DNA of 64,000 nucleotides from Pseudidiomarina sediminum DSM 21906. Its GTDB lineage: Bacteria; Pseudomonadota; Gammaproteobacteria; Enterobacterales; Alteromonadaceae. The position numbers and the translations under genes were made by a program. Positions 1 to 7,992 of the stretch are shown here, piece after piece. The notes beneath the pieces were generated by a model. That model was not told the DNA's origin. It worked only from the letters and a program-made list of their open reading frames with translations, and searched no databases. Numbering within the stretch: the first letter of the stretch is position 1; each line of letters starts with the position of its first letter. Location of the stretch: positions 792,376 through 856,375 of the forward strand of contig NZ_KE383983.1 of assembly GCF_000423165.1 (NCBI RefSeq), in the 5' to 3' direction.

Positions 1-31
1 AGGGTTCTCATCAAATCCGCTCACTGCACCA

Positions 32-70
32 GATACAAAAAAACCGCCACAAGGGCGGTTTTTTTGTATC
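32..70 (-). terminator. Perfect 17-bp hairpin terminator next to tRNA-Ser
   Basis: Arms 32-48 and 54-70 are exact reverse complements around a 5-base loop. The stem has a GC core (ccgcc/ggcgg) flanked by seven A and seven T, so it can act as an intrinsic terminator in either direction. It begins one base past the CCA end of the tRNA on the minus strand, so it most likely ends that transcript. It may also end an unseen plus-strand gene to the left. Confidence 0.85.
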
Positions 71-161
71 TGGCGGAGAGAGAGGGATTCGAACCCTCGA
101 TACGGGGTTACCGTATACACACTTTCCAGGCGTGCTCCTTCAGCCACTCGGACACCTCTCC
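71..161 (-). tRNA. tRNA-Ser (anticodon GGA)
   Basis: Read on the minus strand this is a 91-base class II tRNA with an encoded CCA end. The acceptor arms GGAGAGG and CCTCTCC pair. The anticodon loop is CTGGAAA, giving GGA (bases 125-127), which reads UCC and UCU serine codons. A long variable arm and the T-loop sequence GGTTCGAATCC are present. It stands alone between its own promoter and a strong terminator. Confidence 0.96.
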
Positions 162-173
162 TAGAGGCTGCGT

Positions 174-202
174 ATACTAAGGGAATGGCCCGCGTGAGTC
201 AA
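174..202 (-). promoter_or_regulatory. Promoter of tRNA-Ser
   Basis: On the minus strand TTGACT (197-202) and TAGTAT (174-179) are separated by exactly 17 bases, a near-consensus sigma-70 promoter. The -10 box ends 12 bases before the tRNA. The bases just after the -10 are GC-rich, as in stringently controlled stable-RNA promoters; that regulation is inferred. Confidence 0.7.
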
Positions 203-306
203 CGACTTCACGGCAGGTTATCGACGCCTACGACTCAAGTCGAATAGGAATTGGGCGCTATCGCGCTAAAGTGAGGGAAGTCATGTTTTATACAGAGGAT
301 GTCGCA

Positions 307-2184
307 ATGAGCTATCCCCACGATTATGAGTATTCGTTACAGCAGCCGGAACGCTTTTGGTTGAAGCAAGCGCAGCGTTTGCATTGGTTTCGAGACCCGC
401 AAACGGCGGCAACGTTAAAACCGGAAGGTACTGCGGATTGGTTTGCCGATGGGCAGCTGAATATGGCGTTTTGCGCGCTTGATTACCATGTCGATAACGG
501 CCGTGGTGAGCAAACGGCGCTCATTTACGACTCGCCAGTGACGGCAACCAAGCAACGCTTTAGCTACCGAGAGCTACGAGACCAGGTGGCGCACTTTGCC
601 GGTGTATTAAAACAACATCATGTGAAGAAAGGCGACCGCGTGGTAATTTACATGCCGATGATTCCGCAGGCGGCCATTGCCATGCTGGCGTGTGCGCGAT
701 TAGGTGCGGTGCATTCGGTGGTGTTTGGCGGATTTGCACCTCATGAACTGGCCGTTCGTATTGATGATGCAAAGCCTAAAGCGGTGATCACGGCCTCGTG
801 TGGGGTCGAAGTGAATCGTGTTATTGCCTATAAACCTTTAGTGGATAAAGCCATCGAGCTGGCGACTGAGAAGCCGGCCCAGGTTTTTGTTTGGCAGCGC
901 GAACAATGTCAGGCGGAGCTAATGGCACCGCGTGATGTCGATTGGCAACAGGCGTTAACACAAGCTACCCCTGCGGAGTGTGCGGTGATGCAGGCGACGG
1001 ACCCGCTGTATATCCTTTACACCTCTGGCACCACCGGCAAGCCGAAAGGCGTGGTGCGTGATACCGGCGGCTATGCGGTGGCGCTGCGTTACTCAATGGA
1101 TATTGTCTATGGTTTACAGCCTGGCGAAGTGATGTTCAGTGCCTCAGATGTGGGGTGGGTCGTCGGCCACTCGTACATTGTGTACGGACCGCTGCTCACC
1201 GGTGCGACCACCATTCTGTATGAAGGTAAACCTGTGCGCACGCCTGATGCTGGGGCGTTTTGGCGCATTTGTGAGGAATACGGCGTGCAGGTACTGTTTT
1301 CGGCGCCGACGGCATTTCGAGCCATCAAAAAAGAAGATCCAGCAGCGCATGCCTTGCAGCACTATGATTTATCTGCGCTGCAACGCATTTATATGGCTGG
1401 TGAGCGGCTTGATCCGCCAACTCTGGCATGGACGCAGGAGGTCACCGGTAAACCTGTTTATGACCACTGGTGGCAAACGGAATCTGGCTGGCCGATTTGC
1501 GCGAACCCTGTCGGTCTAACCGAGTATCCGATCAAGCCGGGCTCGTCGACCTTACCGGTTCCGGGTTTTGATATTCGCATCTTAGCTCCGAATGGGGAGG
1601 AGCTGGAGGCCAATCAACAAGGGGCGGTGGCGATCAAATTACCGTTACCACCAGGGTGTCTCACCACTATTTGGGGGGATGACCAACGCTTTGCTAGCAG
1701 TTATTTATCCGACCTACCGGGCTACTACAGTAGTGGTGATGGCGGCTACAAGGATGATGATGGCTACGTCTATATTATGGGGCGTACGGATGACGTTATT
1801 AACGTGGCGGGGCACCGCTTGTCGACAGGGGAAATGGAAGAAGTACTGGCGATGGACCCTGCGGTTGCGGAATGTGCGGTAATCGGCATTGCGGATGAAC
1901 TCAAAGGCCAAGTGCCACTGGGTTTGGTGATCATTAAAGATGGTATCGCTATTGACCATGCTGAACTAAGTGCGCGCTTGGTTCAGTTGGTGCGCAACGA
2001 AATTGGCGCGGTGGCCTGTTTGAAGCAAATCCATGTGGTGCCACGCTTACCGAAAACACGCTCAGGAAAAATTCTCCGTCGCTTACTGCGACAATTAGCG
2101 GATGGCGAGGCGAACGTTAGCATTCCCTCCACCATTGATGACCCGAACTGTGTTGATGAGCTACGCACACAATTGACGCGTTAG
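307..2184 (+). CDS. prpE: Propionyl-CoA synthetase (PrpE-type acyl-CoA ligase)
   Basis: Activates propionate (and probably acetate) to the acyl-CoA through an acyl-adenylate, in the cytoplasm. The protein has about 625 residues, close to E. coli PrpE (628). Visible motifs are the P-loop-like YTSGTTGKPKG, the WWQTESGWP active-site segment, GRTDDVINVAGHRLS, and the C-terminal LPKTRSGK whose last lysine is catalytic and is the acetylation site in this family. The ATG at 307 has an AGAGGA site 7 bases upstream and aligns with PrpE N-termini (YEYSLQQPERFW). An in-frame ATG at 283 also has a GAGGGA site, and a GTG at 271 is possible. No methylcitrate-cycle genes flank it. Its stop shares bases with the stop of the convergent mscS gene. 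Confidence 0.9.
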   Translation: MSYPHDYEYSLQQPERFWLKQAQRLHWFRDPQTAATLKPEGTADWFADGQLNMAFCALDYHVDNGRGEQTALIYDSPVTATKQRFSYRELRDQVAHFAGVLKQHHVKKGDRVVIYMPMIPQAAIAMLACARLGAVHSVVFGGFAPHELAVRIDDAKPKAVITASCGVEVNRVIAYKPLVDKAIELATEKPAQVFVWQREQCQAELMAPRDVDWQQALTQATPAECAVMQATDPLYILYTSGTTGKPKGVVRDTGGYAVALRYSMDIVYGLQPGEVMFSASDVGWVVGHSYIVYGPLLTGATTILYEGKPVRTPDAGAFWRICEEYGVQVLFSAPTAFRAIKKEDPAAHALQHYDLSALQRIYMAGERLDPPTLAWTQEVTGKPVYDHWWQTESGWPICANPVGLTEYPIKPGSSTLPVPGFDIRILAPNGEELEANQQGAVAIKLPLPPGCLTTIWGDDQRFASSYLSDLPGYYSSGDGGYKDDDGYVYIMGRTDDVINVAGHRLSTGEMEEVLAMDPAVAECAVIGIADELKGQVPLGLVIIKDGIAIDHAELSARLVQLVRNEIGAVACLKQIHVVPRLPKTRSGKILRRLLRQLADGEANVSIPSTIDDPNCVDELRTQLTR

Positions 2185-3167
2185 AGGTCCTCTGCGGCGT
2201 CATTCTTTGAAGGGCGTTCATGCACTGGCTCAGGCGGCGGTGTTTCCGTATGGCCTTTGACGGTGCGGATGCGCCCATCTGCCTGCCAACTTTTGATGTG
2301 CAAGTCGCGTTGCGGGAACGGAATTTCGATACCGTTTTCCGTCAATGCCGTATGAATCTCCCACATAAAAGCCGCTTGCACGGCACCGGGACGATTGACC
2401 GCTTCGGGTTTAAGCCAAACCACCAACTCAAAATTGAGCGCACTCTCACCAAATTCGACTAACCAGACTTGTGGCGGGCGGTGCGAGCTATCCGTCAGCG
2501 TATGTGGTACGCGTTCAGCGGCTTCCAGCACAGCACGTTTCACCAGCTCTTTGTCGGTACCGTAGGCCACGCCAAACGGCACTTTAATGCGACGGTAAGT
2601 ATCGCGCATGGTCCAGTTGGTGACCCGACCACTCACGAACTCTGAGTTCGGCACTATGATATCGATATTGTCATTGGTGGTGATGATGGTACTGCGAATA
2701 TTGATTTCTTTTACTTCACCGGTGACCCCTGATTCGAGCTCAACAAAGTCGCCCACTTTCAGGGTTTTCTCAAACAACAGCATGATTCCAGCAGTGAAGT
2801 TGCTGATAAGGTTTTGTAAGCCGAAACCAACACCAATACCGACGGCACTGGCAAAAATCGCAAACTTGGTAAGATCAATACCCATCGAAGCAATCGCGAT
2901 TAAGAAACCGACTAATAAAATCACATAGTGCGTGAGTCGTTTGAGGGCATAAACCGACGATGGCGCGAGGCTATTGTGGTAATTGCCATAGCGTTGTAGG
3001 GCATTTTGGACGATTCGCGAAATAATGTAGGCGGCGATAAGAATCGCTAGAAAGCGGAAGACAGCGCCGTAGGTGATCACAGTTTCACCTACGGAGAATA
3101 AGTCATGCTCGAGCCAATCAAAGCCCTGTTTGATGGTCTCGATAACGCTATCTAGCGAGGTCGTCAC
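2181..3167 (-). CDS. MscS-family small-conductance mechanosensitive channel
   Basis: Inner-membrane channel that opens under membrane tension during hypo-osmotic shock. The protein has 328 residues. Three hydrophobic segments (about residues 30-50, 70-95 and 100-135) precede a soluble domain. The pore helix has the Gly/Ala pattern of MscS (FASAVGIGVGFGLQNLISN), followed by GDFVELESGVTGEVKEINIRST typical of the beta domain. The start is a GTG at 3167 that overlaps the stop of the upstream bacterioferritin gene by four bases (GTGA), so translation is probably coupled. The C-terminus is charged. Why a channel is coupled to an iron-storage operon is not evident from the sequence. Confidence 0.88.
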   Translation of the reverse strand: MTTSLDSVIETIKQGFDWLEHDLFSVGETVITYGAVFRFLAILIAAYIISRIVQNALQRYGNYHNSLAPSSVYALKRLTHYVILLVGFLIAIASMGIDLTKFAIFASAVGIGVGFGLQNLISNFTAGIMLLFEKTLKVGDFVELESGVTGEVKEINIRSTIITTNDNIDIIVPNSEFVSGRVTNWTMRDTYRRIKVPFGVAYGTDKELVKRAVLEAAERVPHTLTDSSHRPPQVWLVEFGESALNFELVVWLKPEAVNRPGAVQAAFMWEIHTALTENGIEIPFPQRDLHIKSWQADGRIRTVKGHTETPPPEPVHERPSKNDAAEDL

Positions 3168-3634
3168 ATTTGCGCCTGCAGGTAGAGTGGCAGACCTAAG
3201 CGGTCAATCAATGCTAATTGTTGGCGCAACCAGTACGCGTGGTCTTCTTCGGTGTCTTTAAGAATACCGACGAGCATATCGCGGGTGACAAAGTCTCCTG
3301 ATTGTTCACAAAAGGCGATAACTTCCCGTAGGGTTTTCGCGTTGTTATGCTCCAACGCCAAGTCGTTGGCCAACATGGTTGGCACGTCATCGGCGATGGT
3401 GTGAGCTTCGCGCTGGTTCATGTTCGGCCGACCACCGAGAAACAGTATGCGACGGATCAATAAGTCAGCATGAGCTTGCTCATCGTCCACTTCATGGTTA
3501 ATGCGCTCGTAAAGCTTGTTTAAGCCCATATCTTCGTAGCGACGCGAGTGCGCGGTGTATTGATCGATAGAGGTCAATTCAAAGGCCAACAAACGATTAA
3601 GCTGGTTGACGACAGCTGCAGCATCAAGCGCCAT
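3164..3634 (-). CDS. bfr: Bacterioferritin, ferroxidase-type subunit without heme ligand
   Basis: Iron-storage four-helix protein of 156 residues. By alignment from memory with E. coli Bfr, the diiron ferroxidase residues are present: Glu19, Glu52, His55, Glu95, Glu129 and His132. The heme-ligating methionine is replaced by Gln53 (motif DEQAHAD). The helix-4 motif DTEEDHAYWL is like that of Pseudomonas aeruginosa BfrA/FtnA. It therefore looks like the iron-oxidising subunit of a two-component bacterioferritin. It lies 2 bases after the companion subunit gene and overlaps the mscS start. Confidence 0.9.
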   Translation of the reverse strand: MALDAAAVVNQLNRLLAFELTSIDQYTAHSRRYEDMGLNKLYERINHEVDDEQAHADLLIRRILFLGGRPNMNQREAHTIADDVPTMLANDLALEHNNAKTLREVIAFCEQSGDFVTRDMLVGILKDTEEDHAYWLRQQLALIDRLGLPLYLQAQM

Positions 3635-3636
3635 GG

Positions 3637-4113
3637 TTACGATTCCTTATGTAATTTCGTTTGTAAGTACGTTGCGCTACCTAACTGAGCGATCAAGTCT
3701 AGCTGGGTTTCGAGCCAGTCGAGGTGCTCTTCTTGTTGTTCGAGAATTTCTTCGAGTTCATCACGGGTGACATAGTCTTGGTGTTGTTCACAGAGCGCGA
3801 TAGCTGCGCGTAGGGCTTCAACATCGGCCGCTTGAACCTTTTTATCGAGCGCCAACATTTCATCAGGATCTTCGCCAATGTAGAGCTTGCCTAAATCTTG
3901 TAGGTTTGGCAGCCCACCTAAAAACAGCAAACGCTCAATGATGTCATCAGCGTGCTTCATTTCGGCGATTGAGGCTTTATAAATGATATGGTTAAGCTCA
4001 TCAAAGCCCCAGTTCTTGTACATGCGCGCATGTAAGAAATACTGGTTGATGGCGGTTAACTTGCGGGTGAGAATGCGGTTCAGCTCTTGTAGAACCTGTG
4101 GTTCGCCTTGCAT
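3637..4113 (-). CDS. bfr: Bacterioferritin, heme-type subunit with degenerate ferroxidase site
   Basis: Iron-storage protein of 158 residues, close to E. coli Bfr over its whole length ([25 protein letters not shown]). The heme ligand Met52 is present in EMKHAD. Four ferroxidase positions can be compared with E. coli Glu18, Glu94, Glu127 and Glu51: they are Lys18, Gln94, Gln127 and Glu51, so three of the acidic ligands are lost. His54 and His130 remain. This is the pattern of heme-binding, non-oxidising subunits in heteromeric bacterioferritins such as those of Neisseria and Pseudomonas putida. The ribosome site AGGAG lies just before the ATG. It is the first of the two bfr genes and follows bfd. 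Confidence 0.9.
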   Translation of the reverse strand: MQGEPQVLQELNRILTRKLTAINQYFLHARMYKNWGFDELNHIIYKASIAEMKHADDIIERLLFLGGLPNLQDLGKLYIGEDPDEMLALDKKVQAADVEALRAAIALCEQHQDYVTRDELEEILEQQEEHLDWLETQLDLIAQLGSATYLQTKLHKES

Positions 4114-4123
4114 GGCACACTCC

Positions 4124-4153
4124 TAAGCTAGATACAGATTAGACTCTAGCTTA
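4124..4153 (-). promoter_or_regulatory. Hairpin between bfd and bfr
   Basis: Perfect 9-bp inverted repeat (TAAGCTAGA at 4124-4132, TCTAGCTTA at 4145-4153) with a 12-base loop. On the minus-strand RNA the first arm starts with the bfd stop codon, and the second arm ends right at the bfr ribosome site (AGGAG). It has no U tract, so it is more likely an mRNA stability or translation element than a terminator. Confidence 0.45.
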
Positions 4154-4375
4154 AGCGTAGCACACCGTGGTTGGCAAGAGGGTATCTTTAAGTAAACGGG
4201 CATTGCGCTCGTTTACCGCATCGGTTAGCACTTCTTTGGCGCAACTCTTGCAGCAGCCACATTGTGAGGCCACGCCATAGCTTTGGCGCAACTCACGAAG
4301 GCTAGAGATGCCATCTTCGTGCACCGCTTTGCGGATGGTTTTATCGGTAACACCTTTACAAAGACAAACGTACAT
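4151..4375 (-). CDS. bfd: Bacterioferritin-associated ferredoxin
   Basis: Small [2Fe-2S] protein that passes electrons to bacterioferritin so that stored Fe(III) is reduced and released. The protein has 74 residues and begins MYVCLCKGVTDKTIRKAV, with the CxC pair and the QCGCC pair that hold the cluster in E. coli Bfd. A second CxxC (CKSC) follows. The ATG at 4375 has GAGG about 6 bases upstream and matches the family start; a longer frame from a GTG at 4393 would add six residues. It is the first gene of a bfd-bfr-bfr-mscS set and lies behind a Fur-like palindrome. Confidence 0.92.
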   Translation of the reverse strand: MYVCLCKGVTDKTIRKAVHEDGISSLRELRQSYGVASQCGCCKSCAKEVLTDAVNERNARLLKDTLLPTTVCYA

Positions 4376-4405
4376 AAGAACCTCGTCAAACACGTGGCTC
4401 TTATA

Positions 4406-4440
4406 CTAATACAAATGCGAACGATTCGCAAATGTATTAG
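4406..4440 (-). promoter_or_regulatory. Fur-like palindrome over the bfd promoter
   Basis: Arms of 16 bases (4406-4421 and 4425-4440) match at 14 positions around the centre CGA, with the core AAATGCGAACGATTCGCAAAT. This resembles Fur boxes in which NATNAT-type hexamers are arranged head to head. On the minus strand a TTGCGA / TAGTAT promoter with 17-base spacing overlaps it. Fur repression of bfd under iron-rich conditions is the expected reading. The site has not been shown to bind Fur. Confidence 0.65.
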
Positions 4441-4443
4441 TGT

Positions 4444-4884
4444 TTAGATTGAGATAATCACCAAGATGATGTGCAGGGCCACTACGGTAAAGGTCAAACG
4501 ACCACGTAGTTCGATGTACCATGCGTGATCAGGGCTTTGCAGGTGGCGCTTTTCAAACTTTAACCAGAACAAATGCGCCACCGCCAAAATGCAAAGCAAT
4601 ACCAATGACGACAGCCAGTGCGCCGCCACGAACACCGCAATCCCGACAATGCTAGGCAGCATGCTCCAATGCAGTTCACGGGTTGGCGCGTCATCGCGAA
4701 GCATGGCGAGTCCCCAATGCACACCACCTAAGAAGCTTAAGATAATGGCACTATAAATGACAAACAGACGAATGCTCGCTGCAGCTTCAAGATCAAGCAA
4801 ACCACCTAGGGTGAAGGCCAAGAATGGTACCAGCCCAAGAAACCCAAGGCGTTGCGCAGTATGAATGGCGTCATTGTGTAGCAT
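4444..4884 (-). CDS. DUF3429 family integral membrane protein
   Basis: Protein of 146 residues with four to five hydrophobic segments (about residues 12-32, 38-60, 75-92, 95-112 and 128-145). The pattern FLGLVPFLAF and FLGGVHWGLAM is typical of DUF3429 proteins, whose function is unknown. The ATG directly follows the TAA stop of the upstream antiporter gene with no spacer, so the two are surely co-transcribed. An AGGA site lies 6 bases upstream. Confidence 0.8.
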   Translation of the reverse strand: MLHNDAIHTAQRLGFLGLVPFLAFTLGGLLDLEAAASIRLFVIYSAIILSFLGGVHWGLAMLRDDAPTRELHWSMLPSIVGIAVFVAAHWLSSLVLLCILAVAHLFWLKFEKRHLQSPDHAWYIELRGRLTFTVVALHIILVIISI

Positions 4885-5850
4885 TTAGAATCCTGTTTTC
4901 AGTAAGTAGAGTGTATAGGCAACATAACAACCTAGCAGAATACCACCGTGAATACGGTTCAAACGCGTCGGACGATGAACACGGAAGCTGAAAATGACCA
5001 GCAAAAACGTAAGTAGGGTCATCGCTAACCAGTCACGATGCAGCACCAATGGCTCTAGCGAAATCGGATGAATCGCGCCGGCAATCCCCACCACGGCCAA
5101 GGTATTAAACATGTTTGAGCCAATAACGTTCCCAAATGCGAGGTCATGTTCATTTTTGCGTACAGCAACAATAGCGGAGGCAAGCTCTGGTAGTGACGTG
5201 CCAATGGCTACCACGGTTAAGCCAATCACTAGGTCACTCACTCCTAGGGCCATGGCAATATCGACAGCCCCCCACACCAGCAGGCGTGAACTCACCACCA
5301 GCAAAATCAAGCCGACAATAAGCCAAAAGGTTGCTTTGCCAATAGGCATCTGATGCTCTTTGATTTCTTTATCGAAGTCAGTGGCGAGTTGGTCATTGCT
5401 GCCGCGTGAGCCCTGATAAACACTCCAGCCCATGTAACCAGCGAAGATAGCGAGCAGCATCCACGCCTCAATACTGGTAATGGTCAAATCGTAAAGCGGC
5501 CATGCCATGAGTAGCGTGATTGCGATCAAAATGGGCATTTCGCGTTTAAGTACTTGACTGCTCACGGCAATTGGCGCTAAAACAGCGGTGATACCAAGTA
5601 CTAGCGCGATATTAGTGATGTTGGAACCAAAGGCATTACCTAGAGCTAAGCCCGGATTACCTTGGCTAGAGGCGAGCGCGGAAACAACCATTTCAGGTGC
5701 AGACGTACCAAAACCAATCACCAGCATACCGATTAACAGTGGCGGCATGCCAAAATGATTTGCCGTTGCAGCCGCGCCATCAACAAATTTATCGGCGCTC
5801 CAAACGAGTAGTACTAAACCAAGAACAACCGCGACAACAGCGAGTAACAT
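4885..5850 (-). CDS. Calcium/sodium antiporter of the CaCA family (YrbG-like)
   Basis: Inner-membrane cation exchanger of 321 residues with about ten membrane segments. The two alpha repeats that form the ion site are clear: GFGTSAPEMVVSALAS with GNAFGSNITNIALVLG in the first half, and AIGTSLPELASAIVAV with GNVIGSNMFNTLAVVG in the second. It probably exchanges Ca2+ or another divalent ion for Na+ or H+. The AAGGATG site 6 bases before the ATG supports the start. It heads a two-gene unit with the DUF3429 gene. Confidence 0.9.
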   Translation of the reverse strand: MLLAVVAVVLGLVLLVWSADKFVDGAAATANHFGMPPLLIGMLVIGFGTSAPEMVVSALASSQGNPGLALGNAFGSNITNIALVLGITAVLAPIAVSSQVLKREMPILIAITLLMAWPLYDLTITSIEAWMLLAIFAGYMGWSVYQGSRGSNDQLATDFDKEIKEHQMPIGKATFWLIVGLILLVVSSRLLVWGAVDIAMALGVSDLVIGLTVVAIGTSLPELASAIVAVRKNEHDLAFGNVIGSNMFNTLAVVGIAGAIHPISLEPLVLHRDWLAMTLLTFLLVIFSFRVHRPTRLNRIHGGILLGCYVAYTLYLLKTGF

Positions 5851-5940
5851 GAACCATCCTTAATCGTGTGGAAACTCAAATTGCCTGCTATTGTAACGTC
5901 AAAGCCAAAAACAATGAAACTGCATCATTAAGGAGAATAT

Positions 5941-6900
5941 ATGACGCAGCCTCGCCCTGAGTTTTTAATCGATAGCTGGGACTTTTCAGCTCACCCAGCA
6001 CAGCCCCTGAGCGATGATCTCCAGCACGCTGAGCATCGTTGGTTTCACATTCAACGAGACTTGCCGGGAATTGAACGTTGGTTAGCCAGCAATGGTATTC
6101 CTGCACCTTTAATTGATGCTGTGCTCGAGGAAGACACGCGACCACGTTTTGAACGCAATAACGATGGTTTTTTGTTGATCCTACGTGGCGTGAACCTAAC
6201 GGAAGGTGAGCGCCCAGAAGACATGTTAAGCCTGCGTATTTTGTATTACAAAGGTGCCATTTATAGCTTCCGCAAGCGCCCGGTGAAGTCCGTTGGGGTT
6301 ATTCGTGAGCGTTTGCAACAGCAACAAGGGCCAGAGTCTTTGCACGATCTGTTGATCACCTTGATTGAGGAGATGAACAATCGTTTGGAAGAATTGCTGG
6401 ATGTGATTGAAGTCGAAATGGAGCAGCTTGAAGACGACGAAACCGCAGGGACGACAGCTGAACGTCAGCGTAAGCTCACGCTATTGCACCGTCGAATGTT
6501 ACGACTGGTGCGCTTTGTGCGGCCACAGTTGACCGCCATTGAGCGTCTTGCTACAGATGGTGCCAAGTGGCTTGAGCAAGAAAATGTGCAATGGTTGGTG
6601 AATGAACGTGACGCCGTACAGCGTGAGCTTGAGTCGCTTGAAATGTTGCTCGAGCAGGTTTGGATGTTGCGTGAGCATTTGCAGCAAGAAGTCGCCGAGA
6701 AAATGAACCGCAATACCTACTGGTTATCGGTGATTGCAGGCGTTTTTCTCCCCATTAGTTTTTTGACTGGGGTGTTTGGGATCAACATTGGCGGGATGCC
6801 TGGAGTAGAAAGTGAGGGCGCCTTTTGGACCTTTTGTATTGCCCTAGGCGCCATTGCCGTGGTCGAGTTTCTGCTGTTACGCCGACTGCGCTTCTGGTAA
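5941..6900 (+). CDS. zntB: Zinc transporter ZntB (CorA superfamily)
   Basis: Protein of 319 residues with a large cytoplasmic N-terminal domain, a long charged helix (about 150-255) and two C-terminal membrane helices. The pore motif reads GVFGINIGGMPG. GIN is closer to the ZntB GVN than to the CorA GMN, so Zn2+ transport is favoured over Mg2+. A strong AAGGAG lies before the ATG. Its last 24 bases overlap the 3' end of the convergent ABC ATPase gene. Confidence 0.87.
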   Translation: MTQPRPEFLIDSWDFSAHPAQPLSDDLQHAEHRWFHIQRDLPGIERWLASNGIPAPLIDAVLEEDTRPRFERNNDGFLLILRGVNLTEGERPEDMLSLRILYYKGAIYSFRKRPVKSVGVIRERLQQQQGPESLHDLLITLIEEMNNRLEELLDVIEVEMEQLEDDETAGTTAERQRKLTLLHRRMLRLVRFVRPQLTAIERLATDGAKWLEQENVQWLVNERDAVQRELESLEMLLEQVWMLREHLQQEVAEKMNRNTYWLSVIAGVFLPISFLTGVFGINIGGMPGVESEGAFWTFCIALGAIAVVEFLLLRRLRFW

Positions 6901-7992
6901 ACCGTCAGGGAATGCGGGCGCTTGGTTAGAAAAGCCAGGCAGCTCGCAATGGTCTGCGGCAAACACCACTAAGTGGTCGAAGTCAGGTCGCAGGCCCAGC
7001 TCATCACCCACTCGTAATTGTTCATGGGACGGGCTTAAGGTGAGGACTTCAACCCCACTGGTGAGTTCGACGGTATAGAGATTGTGGGCACCACGAAAGC
7101 CTCGCGCCTTAATGGTGCCACGTAATCGCGATTGCGGGTCGGGCACTAGGTCATCAGGACGCACCAAAAAGTTCACCGGTGTGCCATCGGCAACCGCGCT
7201 TAAACTTGGGTGCTCCAACATACCGAGCGGCGACGCCATACGACCGCTGGCATTGACTGTCCCCTGTAGTAATACCCCATGGCCAATAAAGTCCGCGACC
7301 ATTTGATGTCGTGGTTGGTGGTAGAGCTGGTAAGGTGTATCCCATTGCAACAATTCACCTTGGTACATGACGCCAGCTTGGTCGGCCATGGCAAAGGCTT
7401 CTTGTTGATCATGGGTGACCAACAAAGCGGTGATTTGTTCTTTCTTCAGTAGTTCACGCACCTCAATGGCCAGACGTTCCCGTAATTCAGCATCGAGGCT
7501 TGAGAAAGGTTCATCCAGTAATAACAAACGTGGACGCGGGGCTAATGCGCGAGCAAGAGCGACACGTTGCTGTTGACCGCCAGAAAGCTCATGTGGGTAA
7601 CGCTTCTGATACCCCGGAAGGCCAATACGGTTAAGTAACTCATCTACGCGTAGTTGTTTTTCTTGATGGCTTGCGTGACGCATGCCAAAACTAATGTTTT
7701 CCGCGACGGTAAGATGCGGAAATAATGCAAAATCTTGGAACACCATGCCAATGCCACGTTGTTCTGGGGCTTGTGTTGCGGTTGGGCTTGAGACCTGTTG
7801 TCCGGCAAGAGCGATAGCACCTGCCGTAACACTTTGAAAACCTGCAATCGCCCGCAGGAGCGTGGTTTTGCCACAGCCACTGGGTCCCAGTAGGCAGCCA
7901 ATATCTCCTGCGTTCAATTGCATTGAAACGCCGCGCACAATGGCTTGTTTGCCGAGTTGAATGTGCAGATGATCAAGCTGTAACAGGGACAA
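6877..7992 (-). CDS. fbpC: Ferric iron ABC transporter, ATP-binding protein
   Basis: ATPase that powers uptake of Fe(III) from the periplasmic carrier. Visible are Walker A GPSGCGKTT, the signature LSGGQQQRVALARAL, Walker B LLLLDEPFSSLD, the switch histidine LLVTHD, and a C-terminal TOBE-like regulatory region. I place the start at the TTG at 7992, which has AAGGAG seven bases upstream and gives the protein start MSLLQLDHLHIQLG. The ATG at 8013 (378 residues) has no clear ribosome site and would overlap the permease gene by 41 bases. It is the last gene of fbpABC, and its 3' end overlaps zntB. Confidence 0.88.
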   Translation of the reverse strand: MSLLQLDHLHIQLGKQAIVRGVSMQLNAGDIGCLLGPSGCGKTTLLRAIAGFQSVTAGAIALAGQQVSSPTATQAPEQRGIGMVFQDFALFPHLTVAENISFGMRHASHQEKQLRVDELLNRIGLPGYQKRYPHELSGGQQQRVALARALAPRPRLLLLDEPFSSLDAELRERLAIEVRELLKKEQITALLVTHDQQEAFAMADQAGVMYQGELLQWDTPYQLYHQPRHQMVADFIGHGVLLQGTVNASGRMASPLGMLEHPSLSAVADGTPVNFLVRPDDLVPDPQSRLRGTIKARGFRGAHNLYTVELTSGVEVLTLSPSHEQLRVGDELGLRPDFDHLVVFAADHCELPGFSNQAPAFPDGLPEAQSA

